From positions 178,236 through 242,235 of the forward strand of contig LUCM01006158.1 in the NCBI GenBank assembly GCA_008360955.1: DNA of 64,000 bases. Direction: 5' to 3'. Each line of letters begins with the position of its first letter. Within the stretch, counting starts at the first letter, position 1. This DNA is from Fasciolopsis buskii. Its lineage: Eukaryota > Platyhelminthes > Trematoda > Plagiorchiida > Fasciolidae. Shown here piece after piece: positions 24,875-37,073 of this stretch. The notes below the pieces were generated by a model. It saw only the letters and a program-made list of their open reading frames with translations. It did no database searches and had not been told where the DNA came from. Both the position numbers and the translations under genes were made by a program.

Positions 24875-25860
24875 TTACTTAACATCAGTTCAACAACCGA
24901 AAATTCTCGTATCACAAGAACGCCTATGCTTTTAGTGATTCACTTACTCGGTCGGAATATTTGTCTCGACGAAAGACGCTTTCATATACAAATTGCGGCT
25001 CCTTATCCTTGTTAAGTATTGGGCCTAACAGGAAGTGAAGAGAATTCGAGGACCAAGGGCAAGAGGAAATCCCATCTGGGATTTGAACATTTGGGTTTTA
25101 GGAAAAAATTATGAACATCTGTATCGCTGAAGATCTTATACTCTGCTTTATTCATATCATTTTTACTTTTGAGTGAACAAAACAAAAATCAACTCTAAAA
25201 GTCTTTTGTCTTAGGTACATTTCTTTTGCGAGCTTCCCGCCATTGGATGACCATTCATTTTGTTCAATTATTGGATCCCTAATTGCTGAATTGTTGATTT
25301 CAAACATCTTGCAACAAAAGTGGACCGGTCGTCCCTAGACCAAACACGTGTCAAGTGGGTCCATTTTTTTCATCTGCAGAGATGAGGTACATGAAACCAG
25401 AACCTTAGTAAGATAAAGACTCACATGGACACATGATATACAGCACTGAACGTTTCAGTTGTTACAACCGAGTTTAGCAACGCTGGTGAAGGCACGATAT
25501 CAGCCCGGACCGATTAAGTACGATTATAAACATGAAAGACAGCATACTCGGAAGCGAGAGAGGGGGGAGCAAAAAAGGAAGTAATAAAAATGTGCACGTG
25601 ATCAAGTCCCAACAACCAAGGAATAGAGATTACTGTTCTGTAAGACGAAAATATGAGTATTGGAATGAGAAGTTATCGAACTTTGAGTACGTTCAACTTC
25701 GAAGGATGTGAACGGTTAACCACAAAAATATCTAAAGCAGCGGAGTGATCACCAGATGAAAGAAACACTTTTCTATTATGAGACAAGTCGACTATTTTCC
25801 GAAACCATTTCTGATTCAGCTGGTTACTAACTCCTTTTCGTTAACCAACTTTTGTTCCAG
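24875..25860. other. Non-coding stretch
   Basis: Nothing recognisable. The last 30 bases (TTTTCGTTAACCAACTTTTG then TTCCAG) form the acceptor of the next exon. Confidence 0.4.
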
Positions 25861-26093
25861 TTCCGCCTCTCAAAGAAATGATTGGAGACAAAGTCACACT
25901 AACAGAAACGTACATCTGGTCGCTTCAATCTTTTGTTGTCTGTGTCCGTCCTTGTCGTCAACGGGTAATCGGGTTCGTTTACGACAAACAGTTTGATTAC
26001 TACCGTGCACAAGTGGGGGCACACTATTTCAATCTGTTCGGTTGTAACCTATTTGATTTGCGGCTTCGAGGAATAACGCATTTGTTTCCCTAG
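25861..26093 (+). CDS. Candidate exon, unknown protein
   Basis: The exon follows one of the best acceptors in the window: a TTAACC branch-like site and a T-rich run ending TTCCAG at 25860. In one frame it reads PPLKEMIGDKVTLTETYIWS and onward for 76 residues with mixed hydrophobic, basic and aromatic content, to a TAG at 26091-26093. A second possible end is the donor-like CAACGG/GTAATC at about 25963, which would keep only the first 34 codons. I do not recognise the protein. Another frame is also open for about 45 codons, so the reading frame is a preference and not proven. Confidence 0.4.
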
Positions 26094-26143
26094 TGGGTAT
26101 TACATTTTATTTACCAACAAACACACTCATTTCCAGACAGTCA

Positions 26144-26344
26144 CTTCAAGGGTATTGACACACAATACCTCAATACAATGGAACCGGTTAAGAAGTCGGA
26201 GTGCGATGAAATGATCCCTCGTCTAAGCAAACATATACAAATACTGGCTCTTTGTGCGTGTTGTTTACACTGACTCAGTAGCGAAACCCGCCTTCCAATC
26301 ACGATGACCCTGTCGGATGCAAATTTATCAAGCTCCAGCTGGAT
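26144..26344 (-). CDS. Candidate exon, unknown protein
   Basis: On the minus strand a strong acceptor (GCATCTCTTTTTCAG) ends just above 26344. The following frame reads IQLELDKFASDRVIVIGRR, which has the look of a structured, partly helical domain, and stays open to 26144. The more convincing coding character lies in the first 35 codons (to about 26240), so a donor inside the interval is likely, but I see no strong GTAAGT. It lies opposite in strand to the exon at 25861-26093, so the two are not one gene. Product unknown. Confidence 0.3.
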
Positions 26345-26395
26345 CTGAAAAAGAGATGCTTTAAAGTTTATTGGGGATTCAAGAGCTGATTTCAT

Positions 26396-27605
26396 TTTCC
26401 TATGGACCGGGCAAATGAACTTAACTGAACCGTATTCCCCAGAACCATTCTACCTCTCATGTAAGTATCCAAGAGACGATAAAAGAAAGAGTGACAGTTA
26501 GCTGCAGGTTTGGTAAAGATGCCGAGATAGGTTAGCCCCTTCCAATCCATCAGCCATCAAGGCTTTCATGCAACCACAAACCAGCTCGATTTCCTGTGGT
26601 AATCAGAACCCCATCTTGGTTACGATTATCATTTTCTAGTAGCACCAGTTAATTGGAGGAAATAAAGGATAACTTTTAAACGTAGGTTAAAGTGTTTACA
26701 TTACCAAGGAAAAAAGTCCAACTGTGCATGTCAAAAAGCTTGCGACTCTTAGGATTTAGGCAGTGGTACGTGCCAACTACGAAATTGGCAATGTTTCGTG
26801 TCCGAAGGACTTGATTTAACCCATCAAGATGAAGGAATCCGGCGTTGTCTAATTGAGTGGTATCTCCACACAACTCGGGCCATAAGGAGCACGTTTCTCT
26901 GCGTCGTGTTCCATTGTGAACAATGGACACTTAACAGGCAGTTCCACTGAGCTTCCTGCGAAAGGCACCATTTTATTGCTAGCCCACACCATTTTGCTGA
27001 TAGCCCATGAGTCTTAGGCATCCAGACTCAGACTCTTGATTCGAGTGTATAACACGAGAGGCTTTCTAAGGCTGTTACTAGTAGAATGTACCGCATGAAG
27101 CGCGGAAAGCATAGTGTTCATAAGTGGCACTTGAACTGAGTGTCGCGCCTAAGGCAACTATCCCAGGGAATATTTCCCAAAAGGATAGTAGCAGACTGAC
27201 GCTTTGCGTAAATAATTTGTTGAATGAGCCGCACAAAAACCACACTAAAAGTGGACAGCCTACTTTGAAACACAATTTGCATTCCTTATTTTTCCGCAGT
27301 CAGACAAAATGACAGCTAAACGATACAGCGAGGTAAGAAAAACAAACAAATTGTTCAAGCAAGCAATTAATGACTTGTATTGACTTCTTGAACATTCAAG
27401 CTGTTTTATTCCATTTTCTCTCAATCTGCACGATTCAATTCTTTTGATATGTACTAATTTACACATTATGTAATTATGACCATATAAATGTTTCCAACGT
27501 CACGCCCAATGGAGCGCTGGCAAGCAGCGAACACAGAATCGGTCCTTAATTGTACTGAGTTAAAAATTATTTAGAGACAAGTAAAATAAACTTCTAGCTG
27601 ATTCT
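26396..27605. other. Non-coding stretch before a gap
   Basis: Several 60-85 codon ORFs on both strands, with no motif and no good splice sites. Nothing else seen. Confidence 0.4.
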
Positions 27606-27998
27606 NNNNNNNNNNNNNNNNNNNNNNNNNNNNNNNNNNNNNNNNNNNNNNNNNNNNNNNNNNNNNNNNNNNNNNNNNNNNNNNNNNNNNNNNNNNNNNN
27701 NNNNNNNNNNNNNNNNNNNNNNNNNNNNNNNNNNNNNNNNNNNNNNNNNNNNNNNNNNNNNNNNNNNNNNNNNNNNNNNNNNNNNNNNNNNNNNNNNNNN
27801 NNNNNNNNNNNNNNNNNNNNNNNNNNNNNNNNNNNNNNNNNNNNNNNNNNNNNNNNNNNNNNNNNNNNNNNNNNNNNNNNNNNNNNNNNNNNNNNNNNNN
27901 NNNNNNNNNNNNNNNNNNNNNNNNNNNNNNNNNNNNNNNNNNNNNNNNNNNNNNNNNNNNNNNNNNNNNNNNNNNNNNNNNNNNNNNNNNNNNNNNNN
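27606..27998. other. Assembly gap (393 N)
   Basis: Run of N. The long minus-strand ORFs that appear to cross it are artefacts of translating N. Confidence 1.
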
Positions 27999-28376
27999 GT
28001 GTGGATTCTGAAGAGTGGAATGGACAGGTTAGATTGGAGTAGAGTAATCGTAATGATATAAGTAATAATACGGAGAAGGAAAACCAGTTTAACATGTCCA
28101 AGCATTGTTTTCTACCCAGTGTGCATTTCTAATCGATGAATGAAAGTCCCCTTCGCACAGAAGCGTTCTTTTCGGGCAGAAGACTACTTTATCCGTCGTC
28201 ATCGTGGCCGGTGCAGCGCCACGCTGAACTGGATAATTGTCGGAGCATCAACCACACACTAACTGAAAGTTTACGGTTGACCCGTTTATATGCCACGTCG
28301 TCACATCCCCTACTAGGCAGCTCAGCAATTTTATTCCGTAGATAGGAAATATGCTTACAAAAACCGTTTCTTCCAG

Positions 28377-28547
28377 GATGTGATAAAACCGTTTGGAATC
28401 ATCTCCAGTGAATACAAATTATTTCATATCAGTCCTAAGCACAATACGCAATATCCGTCGCAAACATTCTTAGAGATTTTCATTCTTGAAAGACAAATAA
28501 CTTCGAATTCGAAATACACACTAGTGAAACAAGAAGCGGGTATTTAA
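28377..28547 (+). CDS. Candidate terminal exon, unknown protein
   Basis: After a strong acceptor (AACCGTTTCTTCCAG, ending 28376) the frame reads DVIKPFGIISSEYKLF and continues for 56 codons, through QTFLEIFILERQITS and VKQEAGI, to TAA at 28545-28547. It contains no Met start, as an internal or last exon need not. Composition is mixed and coding-like. A second possible exon at 28136-28345, also after an acceptor (TTTTCTACCCAG at about 28119), encodes a Ser/Arg/Leu-rich 69 residues; I am less sure of it. Upstream exons may be hidden in the gap at 27606-27998. Family not recognised. Confidence 0.4.
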   Translation, partial: DVIKPFGIISSEYKLFHISPKHNTQYPSQTFLEIFILERQITSNSKYTLVKQEAGI

Positions 28548-30855
28548 GTGAAGGCAAAGTGAATAGACTAGGATTTGTGTGCAAACTTACTGCGAAGCAA
28601 AAATAACCGACCGAAAAAAAAATCAAGTTATTGATTTCATCCATTTGGATATAATGATTTTGTTAATCTGTCCTATCGAACTGCTCACCAGAGGCCTCAA
28701 TCAGGACGGAAAGGCAAAAAAGAGGAACAGCAACATCCGTCACGTTCTTTCCACTATGCCATTTATTCCAAAAATCACTTCCTATCTACTCGAAAATGTA
28801 CCCATGTTACACAGCTAAATGAGTATCATCAAATCTCAGTCACTGAGAGGTTACAAGAAAAACGATGCATTCTGACCCATTTAGGAGACGTTATGAAAAG
28901 ACAAGTAAATCAACTTTCCAATCCGGATATCTGTTGTATTGGGACTGAAGTAATACTATTTCTCACTTCCAGTTGCTATTATATGCACCGTATTTATCAG
29001 CTATGACAAAACGATACAAATATGCTACTCCGAATTGAAAATTTCCCGCATGTGTCTTGGCAACCGTCTAATTGTTCTATTAGTTACGGTAGAGCGGATA
29101 AATCGTGACCATAGGAGAGTAGTGCGCGTAGCATTCTTCAGATGGTGATTTGGGAATCCTGTTAGCCCTTGGATATCCTTGCACTCAAAATGATTTATGC
29201 GGGTCTAAAATCCCACTGAAGTTCTGTCTCTTGTCATTCTGCAGACGGAAATATTATTCTGCATCAGACTGTCGGTCATGACTGTCTGGTGCTGCGAACC
29301 GGTAGCCTGGGTTAATCGCACAAATACTGAGCCCAGATGAGGCGCATCGAAGCTCTGGTTGCCGAACTAGTGAGGATTGTCCCTTTACGAAAAAGTTTTC
29401 ACAAGTGACGTGCAAAGGAGTGTCGGAATTACCAGATTTGCAATTAGGTGAACGAAAATGTATTTCATATGTTCTCATCTTGCAACTTATTCCTCCTTTT
29501 TACCGAACACATAATGGTGGACAAACTCGTTTTCAGTGATTCATGTTGATGCCAACAGAACGCTGAATCTCAGCGATACGAGATGAGAGTAGAATAGGTG
29601 GAGTTGCAAAGTGCGAACAAAATATGATAGGGGTTCTACTGGAGTCCTCGGCTGGACGGATTATCATGGGGGCAAGATCGTTCCTATCGGCTTCACGATA
29701 AATTCACATCTGATAGTGAACGGGATGGACCAGACGTGTTGCGAGCACAGATTGTCTTAATGCACTATTACCGAAAATGGCCGTCCCTTTTTGTTCATCA
29801 GACGTGCGACAAGAGAATGATGCTATATTTCATGAATACTTCTGAAACCAAGCGTATATTACTGGTTTGTGGCAGTAATGCCAAGACCGATCATCTGAAA
29901 CTCGATATGGTCCGTTTATACGTCTACATGACAACCACATGCAGATTTGATTATATATACATAGATCACGTATACATGTTTGTGTGCTTGGTAGACACTA
30001 GGCCATCGTTCACTTATTTGAATTTGACAGTTACTGATCAGACTAGGCTGCGAAATTTGTCAAACTTAAAAGGGTTTCGAATACACACATGAACATCATT
30101 CAGGATTCATTACCTCATGCGCAATACCAGTTCTAGAAAGAAGCTACAACAAATCGCGCTTAGAAGTTCCTCTTGACGAACAATGGCTGCCGAAGTAGGG
30201 TGTGAAAATATGATATCCAACACGGGGAACGTTACTTGATTCGTCCGCCAAAGCAGAATCTACACGTATGTAACATACCGGTTAAGATCTCACTTTGATC
30301 TAGAACACTTCCGATTTAGAGTAATCTACACTAGCATTTTTGAGTCGCTGTACATCTTAATACACCTCATCTTTGTTGATCAGTAAATCTCAAAAGTTTG
30401 ACTTCTACCACCGAAATTTCCTCTGTTTACTACCACAAAACATAGTGCATTGGCTACCAATTTTGCCAAGGTTCATACATACTTCCGTTACATTCATAAA
30501 AGCCGCGAATATGTTCAGATACCAATACCCTAATTAGTAAGACAAAGTAGCCCGAGGAAGTGGGCAAAGTGGGATAGAAAATTTCTTTCTACAAACAGGT
30601 ATTCAAGGGGTCCAGTGAGAGACTGTTAATCCGTCATCCTTTACAGTATGTACATTCTCAAGGTGCCTGTCAGGAACAGTAAAACAAGACCGCCTTATCA
30701 GAAATTTAGTGTTTGCTCTGAAAGAGTTAATTCGTAATTTTTAAGGCGGTAGGATTAATTCCTTGAAAATTCTCACTGAGCACATCGATAAAACAATTTG
30801 GCGAACAAGCTCGTTTTCAGTGATTCGTACTCATACCATGACATCACTATACATA
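28548..30855. other. Non-coding stretch, weak ORFs
   Basis: The 118-codon plus ORF at 29736-30092 and the 74-codon minus ORF at 29254-29478 lack motifs and splice support. A 24-base sequence (ACAAACTCGTTTTCAGTGAT and four more bases) at 29521-29544 recurs with two differences at 30805-30828 in direct orientation. Confidence 0.35.
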
Positions 30856-31145
30856 CGGAAAAATTCACTTTAGGAAGGATTGGATCAGTCAGGGTGGGGA
30901 AGGGATTTGTGGTGTTACATGCATAACCTGAATACACAAGAACGTGTTGTGTTAATTGTTTTGTTGTCTAGGATTTGCATTGGGACGGAGGGTGGTCCAG
31001 GAGAGTTGAGGCGCAATCACGAATTGTTTTTGAGAGCACAGTTGAGGATTGTGAAGACGGATTGCGACAGCTACCTCAGTGCTCAAGAGACGACACTTTG
31101 CCAACCTAGATTGTTGACCTTTGACCTTATACAGGGTCTGGAAAG
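30856..31145 (-). repeat. Inverted-repeat arm of a Penelope-like element
   Basis: These 290 bases are the reverse complement of 31525-31814, with no difference that I could see. They carry the 3' part of the GIY-YIG coding region and the 3' untranslated tail of the element in minus orientation. The arm joins at 31145 directly to plus-strand sequence of the same element, giving a fold-back (tail-out) structure. The 96-codon ORF at 30880-31170 is only the antisense reading of this arm. Confidence 0.9.
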
Positions 31146-31185
31146 TTTGTCACCTTTCTGGTATGGTTAGTCCGCATGCATATCT

Positions 31186-31814
31186 CTGCCACTCAAAGGT
31201 GACACGCTAGCACAGATAACACGACGGAGACTGACTAGCACTATCAGTGAGACATTCCGCGCAAGCTTTGAATCTTGTTCAAATCCCGTCCCGTAGTGTC
31301 ATTACGGTTGAAAGACAAAGTCCCTGATTCTGCGGCCTCGTTTTGTATCTACTCGGTCACATGTACCTGTGGGACAATGTACATCGATCGCACAACCAGA
31401 CGCTTATCTGAACGAATCCGTGATAACCACCCTGCATGGTTGGGCACCGGAACAATTAATTCACTTAATAGCGAAGTCGCTTCATATCTAGCACAGACTA
31501 ACCACACCAGGAATGTGACGCAAGCTTTCCAGACCCTGTATAAGGTCAAAGGTCAACAATCTAGGTTGGCAAAGTGTCGTCTCTTGAGCACTGAGGTAGC
31601 TGTCGCAATCCGTCTTCACAATCCTCAACTGTGCTCTCAAAAACAATTCGTGATTGCGCCTCAACTCTCCTGGACCACCCTCCGTCCCAATGCAAATCCT
31701 AGACAACAAAACAATTAACACAACACGTTCTTGTGTATTCAGGTTATGCATGTAACACCACAAATCCCTTCCCCACCCTGACTGATCCAATCCTTCCTAA
31801 AGTGAATTTTTCCG
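31186..31814 (+). pseudogene. 5'-truncated Penelope-like element with GIY-YIG domain
   Basis: The start carries the end of the reverse transcriptase region (LPLKGDTLAQITRRRL), then after a frameshift near 31275 the frame reads KDKVPDSAASFCIYSVTC, CTCGTMYIDRTTRRLSERI, HPAWL and QLCSQKQFV. This order is typical of the RT-to-GIY-YIG junction of trematode Penelope-like elements, whose GIY-YIG endonuclease nicks the target DNA. In this copy GIY reads CIY and the YIG glycine is Asp (YID), and a normally conserved His after the ERI segment is Asn, so the nuclease is probably dead. The frame ends at 31718; a non-coding tail runs to 31814, where the inverted repeat ends. Most of the RT is missing. Confidence 0.8.
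31525..31814 (+). repeat. Inverted-repeat arm (sense copy)
   Basis: Sense-orientation partner of 30856-31145, covering the last part of the GIY-YIG frame and the 3' tail. The spacer between the arms (31146-31524, 379 bases) holds the rest of the truncated element. Confidence 0.9.
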
Positions 31815-34800
31815 AATATGTAGTGTGCGACAGGATTATTCCTATTAAAAATAGCCACATATTACAGGATGATATCTTAGATTATCTGAATAATCAATCA
31901 GGTCATCCAATTTCTTCCAATCCATTGCTTCCCATCGCCTACATAGAACAAGGATAATGTTCCAGCCACCACAAATCCGTGCACCCGTCGTTCGCCTAAT
32001 TATTGTCATTGAACCAATCGACATTAGGTTTCACCTATAGGTCACTCAGTCCTCACTTCAATGAGATGTTCCAAGCCAGCTGCTGTTGATTTCGGCATCA
32101 TTTTTAATTTTAGCCTCTTTCTCAGCACATGCAAACTCCAATTTAGTCACAAAATCTCAAAATTAAATGGCTTTATCAGTTTGGCTTGATTCATTTAGTC
32201 TAGCTGAACAACCCATTCCCTGGTGAGGGGAAGCAGCGGTGACAAACAGAATGATTACCACTTCAGCGATGTGTCCACAGTTGGCATGATCGTTTGAATG
32301 TCCCTATTCGTGACCATCTGCTTGCCACTTAATCCATCGTTTATACGGGTTCCCCTTTCACAGTCTATCTTATCATCATCAGCATATATTGTCACAAATA
32401 ATGCAACTCTTGATTATCTGTAGAATCCAAGAGATCAATTACCAAATAAAACATCACGATTGCATGAACTCTCAAGGTTTTTGGTGGTCCCGTAAGCTGC
32501 AGACACCTCTGTTCGAGACTTCTTCCCATCACTGGTCAGTGTGTTCCCCTCTCTCGCATGGTCTCGATCAATTTCGGAGCTTTGAGCAAATGACCTGAAA
32601 GAACATTTCATCCCAGATACCCTTCATACGAGTAATAAAAACGTCCTATTTGAATAACATCGGGTTATTTCTGATTCCAGCACGCATTATAAAGAGCAAA
32701 ACCAATAAATCACCAATTACGCTTACAGGTAACGGTTACGCCAGAATCCTGTCGGAAATTACCCGAACTGGTTGCCATGACAGGATTTTCCAACGTAATA
32801 TATAAAAATTCTAATGTCCATATTTTTAAAAAAATCTAACTGCTTTGTTGGACTATTGGTCATACTAACCCCTAATAACGAATTTGGGAGGGTATATCGA
32901 TTTGGATCACGTGTTCTACTTACCAGCCCTGACCATAGCTAAATCCAATTAGGCAGTGATCCGTGGTCCTTGCGGTGCTGCACGAGATATGATGAAGAAC
33001 ACATATAGAACGTAATCATGGTGGTCACTTGTTTGAGCGGCAAAGTGCACACCCAACAAGGGGAAGTTACCTACACATTCTCCGCTTACTAGAAATTATG
33101 TGGTACACGAAGTGTTCCAACACCCATTCGGTTTTCCACTATTTGCCTGGAAGTGATCAAATCGAATAAAATGAAATATGTTAAAAATGACTCGACCTGT
33201 TGCCATCCTGGGAGTAAACACGACGTTAAAACATGAGTGAGAAAATGGGTAGGTCGCAGCGCAATTAGCTCCACCTCAAACGAATTACCTGCCTAAAATC
33301 TAGACTGAAGGATACACTAGCACGTTCATGATGAGTGCAGGGGGTTAGACAGATAAACTTTTAAAGAAAAAATTGATATTTTTTTTGGTCTCTGCACTTC
33401 ACTGGGGCGGTTGGATCGCCCTAAAGGTTAATGAGTTGAGGAATTTTCAATGACAAAATAAGTGCGGGGTTAAAGCCTGAGCGGCGACGGCCCCAGATAA
33501 AGATTTCTATGTTCCAGTAAGTTCAACCAATTCTAGAAAGTGTTTGTAAATCATCCGTTGATTTTGCGAGGGATCTTAGCCTACCAAAACGTGCGAAAAC
33601 AACTTGTAACCTGAAGGAAAACATAGAATTAAATCCGAAGATTCGCAACTTATACTTTTGCATAGACGATTTGCGTGCAGCTCCATAGGCGTCTTAAAAA
33701 CGGAACGCTGATGTGCGACGTGCGCAGCAAATTCTGAATTGCGCGAAGCACCTGCACTATAGATGGAACGAAATCAACACCTTAGATCATTCACAAACAT
33801 TTCCAACACAAAAAAGAATGAATCAAAAGTCATAAGTTGTCATATCATTGGATTTGGCGTACCAAGCCGTGTGAATTATGTTCCATTATTCTCGCTATTG
33901 TGGATATTAGTAGATCATCGATCTTATCTAGCTGAATTACCGGTAATTTGTAAATCTTAGAAGTATCCGGGCAAGCTGCTTGGTATTTTTCAGTTGTGTC
34001 GATCTCTACAGGGCTGATACAAGTCATTTATTGTAATCACTAACAACAAGTGTTCGTCCAATTCGTCAAGGTGATTTTCTTCCTGCTACAACTTATGTTC
34101 TCGCCAAAAACCAAATGATAAATTTGGGCAACTCACAAAAACGTCTCTCCCTTTTAATAGATATCAACACCGTGAATTGGTGCGCGCGCAGTTCAAATAT
34201 TAATCCGAAAAACACGTTCAGTGTTTACTATCTAGGTGTATGTACATGGCATGGCATGGGTTTCAGCATATCGAACGAACTGAGACCTATCCTTCTGGAT
34301 GGACTGCGGAAAATGAAACTTCAAACAATTCAACATATCCCTGAATGCATGCATGAATGAAGAGTGAACTGCGATCGTCAATGAATAAGCCGTTGTGCCC
34401 TCCAGTCGGGCAGCTTCTTGAACAGCCCACCCCATGGCACTGGTGTTCAGTCGACCAATAACAAGGGTTTTCACCTTGAAATTTGCAGGTTCCGGTCCTG
34501 TAACAGCTGGTCAAATTCCCCCCCCCTTGGTATTGCTTATTTGGCGGAGATCACGACCCCTGGAAATGATACATTTTATCGATTCCTTGTTGAAAGGAAT
34601 GTAAAAGACCAAGATAAAATGGAAATCGATGGTTCGAGTGGCAGAAGAACAGGCCACACATGCACGAACCAGATAACGGATTCCCTCTAATTATTAATTT
34701 GGTCTGCTTTTACACAGATAACGGCGAGTAAGAAAGTTTTTTCACTGACTAGTGTGTAACGAGAATGCTCTGTTTCCGATGTTTAAACTGAGTTTTAGTG

Positions 34801-35621
34801 TCAGTGTACAGTTGGAAAACGGCAAGAAGCTTCTGAGCTAAAAGTACAATTTTGCCCACGGGTATATGGACCCCGGAACAAAGGGCAAGCAATACCATTG
34901 TGTTCATTCCTAATTCTCACAACTAACCACCATCGTCTAGTTTTGCTGAGGAATAAGTGAGGCTTCTCGAATACAAATTAATCAATTTTCCGCCATGTGT
35001 TTATATTTCTGCTAAAGTATTTCGTCCTCAACTCAATTAGGGGGGCACCATACTAAGGTTTTCGGTACCCCAGAGACGGCAGAAAGAATAACATGGTCAG
35101 GCTAGTAAAATCTTTTTTACACTCCGTGTGCATAAGGCAACCGCAATCCTTGTCTTAAATAATTCAGCCACAATCAATCCTAATCAGTGCTAGGCATGTA
35201 GGGTTGCGTATTTTTTAGTTTATCACTGACCGGATTAAACATTCATTTATTTATTGTCTGTGGACAATTATATAACTAATAAGTGAAATGCAATATCTAT
35301 GTTGTAAGTCATGCATATTAAGTGTCAGAATAGCAAATAAAGTACCCTATATTTCGCGTCCCAAATTAAACGCAGAAAAAAGTCAGGCAGCGTCCAGCAA
35401 TGTAACCATTCTTTTATTGATGTTTGATCGATTAAAAATGTATTCTTATTAATATTACTACTAGAATGGTTGCCAGAATATTCCCGTGATTAGAACAGTT
35501 GGACTGGAAATGACATAGCTTTGGATCAAATAATCGATTGCAATAAAAATGACCGTAAGATCGAGAACGTGTCGAAAAATATTCACCTGGCCTGAGTGAG
35601 AAATTCACCATCCCAAAAAGT
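31815..35621. other. Non-coding stretch
   Basis: No confident gene. At 34.2-34.7 kb three overlapping ORFs (34115-34360 plus, 34232-34474 minus, 34287-34514 minus, the last Cys-rich) plus 34418-34690 all look partly coding, but they conflict and lack clear splice sites. A C9 run lies at 34517-34525. A single-base homopolymer error there would change the frames. Since 34.2-34.7 kb is downstream of the gene ending at 35622, it could belong to another gene. Confidence 0.35.
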
Positions 35622-35754
35622 TTACGCATGACGAAAATCGATAGGTCGCTTAGGTGACTTTTCTGAATCACGTGTCATCATGAACGTGCAACTGAATGCA
35701 TGAGACAGATGAGAAGCGAGACGCAGCCTGTTTGACTTCTTCTGCATCGAATGA
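35622..35754 (-). CDS. Orphan gene, exon 6 (proposed last exon)
   Basis: Proposed 3' exon of the six-exon minus-strand gene. The acceptor (TTGGCTTGCATATGCCAG) ends just above 35754. Exon 5 ends with AG of a split codon and this exon supplies T, giving Ser. It then reads 43 basic and Ser-rich residues (HSMQKKSNRLRLASHL and, at the end, SEKSPKRPIDFRHA) to TAA at 35622-35624. Phase and stop fit the model. The overlapping frame at 35668-35889 also has a coding look (SFDAEEVKQAASRF) but does not match the phase of exon 5. Confidence 0.35.
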
Positions 35755-36031
35755 CTGGCATATGCAAGCCAATGACAAGAGAGGGGAACTTAAACACGTC
35801 AAAGTAGGTACAACAAGACTCACTGGATCATTTTGCATTGAACGAACCCAAAAGCAAATGAGAATACAGTTGAACAGAAACACGCCCAAATCATCTCCCT
35901 CTGTTGTTCTGCTTAGGACATTTGTCTTGTGTTATCAATAATTATGTCAAGAAGTAGTAGAAGAATACACAGGCCACAATATCGAGGGCACCATTTCAAC
36001 TTTTCCAGATCATTGCCTTATAGCACATTAC

Positions 36032-37073
36032 CTCCAGCTCTGTAACCATGCTTGACATTTGCGTTTGCTTGTATTTACGCTGTTTAGTGACGCGTCTTGG
36101 GTTACACTATCGGATTCTACTTTTACCGTTGGCGTCGGTAACTGATCCGGATCATCACCGATGCAATCTTTCAACTGGAACACAGGAAAACTGACGTTAG
36201 GCATACTGATACTGCATGCAGATTTCTTGTTCCACAAAACTGATAGACCATTATCGGGACAGGCCTGAGGGTTGAAAATCCATCCGCGAGTTTTGTGGAA
36301 CAAGCATATCTCCGTTCGGAACAACCCCTTCACGGATGTCTCAGCTCCGGCTCTGGCTGCTTCATCTGCTTCAATTTCACAATCGCTAATTGCAGGATTC
36401 AGACGTAAAGCACCAAGACTGCGTGATCGAGCAAGTTGTCCAGTAGAAGTTGCTTGCATGGTTGAGTAGTCACCGCGAGAACACAACGGGCAACCCAATT
36501 TGCTTGGATCCATATATCCGAAAGGTTTTTGTGACCACAAAGCTGAACTACCGATAGATTCTGCATCCACGGGCGGAACGGAGTCGTCGTCGGTTTGTCC
36601 ACTGACACGAGACAAACTTGGAGCATGAACCAACAACGAGGCACAGGAGGCACCAATCCCACTGAGGTTTATTTGGCCCAAAGGTAGACGCAGGAAATGC
36701 AACGAACCAGAAGGACTTGGATCAGCATACAATTCCATTTTTTGTCCTTGTTGTTGTTTTTGTTGCTGTCTCATCTGTTCTTGCCGGTATTTCCAGTCAT
36801 CCAGCCCGCAAGCTGGAATTGGGCCCACAGATGATAAGGGTCCACTAATACTATCTTGCGAACTGGTTGCGTGGCGCAATATAGTTTTCCGTTCGGTAAT
36901 TAAAGGTGGAGCAGGACCGATGGGAATAAAGGTCGCACTGTCAGGTTTTTTAAATTGCCCAAGTGGTAATGATCCATTTGAAGTAGTTCGATTCAAACTT
37001 GTAGCACCATCTCTGTTTGTCTGCAGTGTATTTTGCGGAGATGTCTGTTGTTGCGCAGTTGAAGCCATAGAAC
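36032..37073 (-). CDS. Orphan gene, exon 5 (large Ser/Pro/Gln-rich exon)
   Basis: The longest intact frame in the window: 346 codons between splice sites, clearly real. It reads SMASTAQQQTSP at the start and is rich in Ser, Pro, Gln and Thr. A Gln-rich coil (residues about 97-110, RQEQMRQQQKQQQGQK) suggests a short helix. A CPLCSRGDYS dipeptide-spaced Cys pair (about residue 195) and a less disordered-looking stretch (LFRTEICLFHKTRGWIFNP, about residues 250-270) follow. It ends at 36032 with GGAG/GTAATG; the apparent stop lies inside that donor. The acceptor is TCTTTTATTGAG. The ATG at 37066-37068 could also be a start, but the frame joins exon 4 in phase. No family recognised; the low-complexity make-up suggests a disordered scaffold or regulator, which is only inference. 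Confidence 0.8.

Noticed and set aside
27560..28105. Long minus-strand ORFs of 176-181 codons
   Set aside because: Almost entirely translation of the N gap.
29736..30092. 118-codon plus-strand ORF
   Set aside because: Tyr/Met/Thr-rich, no motif or splice sites; not enough to call a gene.
30880..31170. 96-codon ORF repeated at 31488-31790 minus
   Set aside because: It is the antisense reading of the GIY-YIG arm, duplicated by the inverted repeat, not a conserved gene pair.
34232..34690. Overlapping coding-looking ORFs on both strands, one Cys-rich
   Set aside because: They conflict with each other, a C9 run may cause frame errors, and no clear acceptor or donor decides between them.
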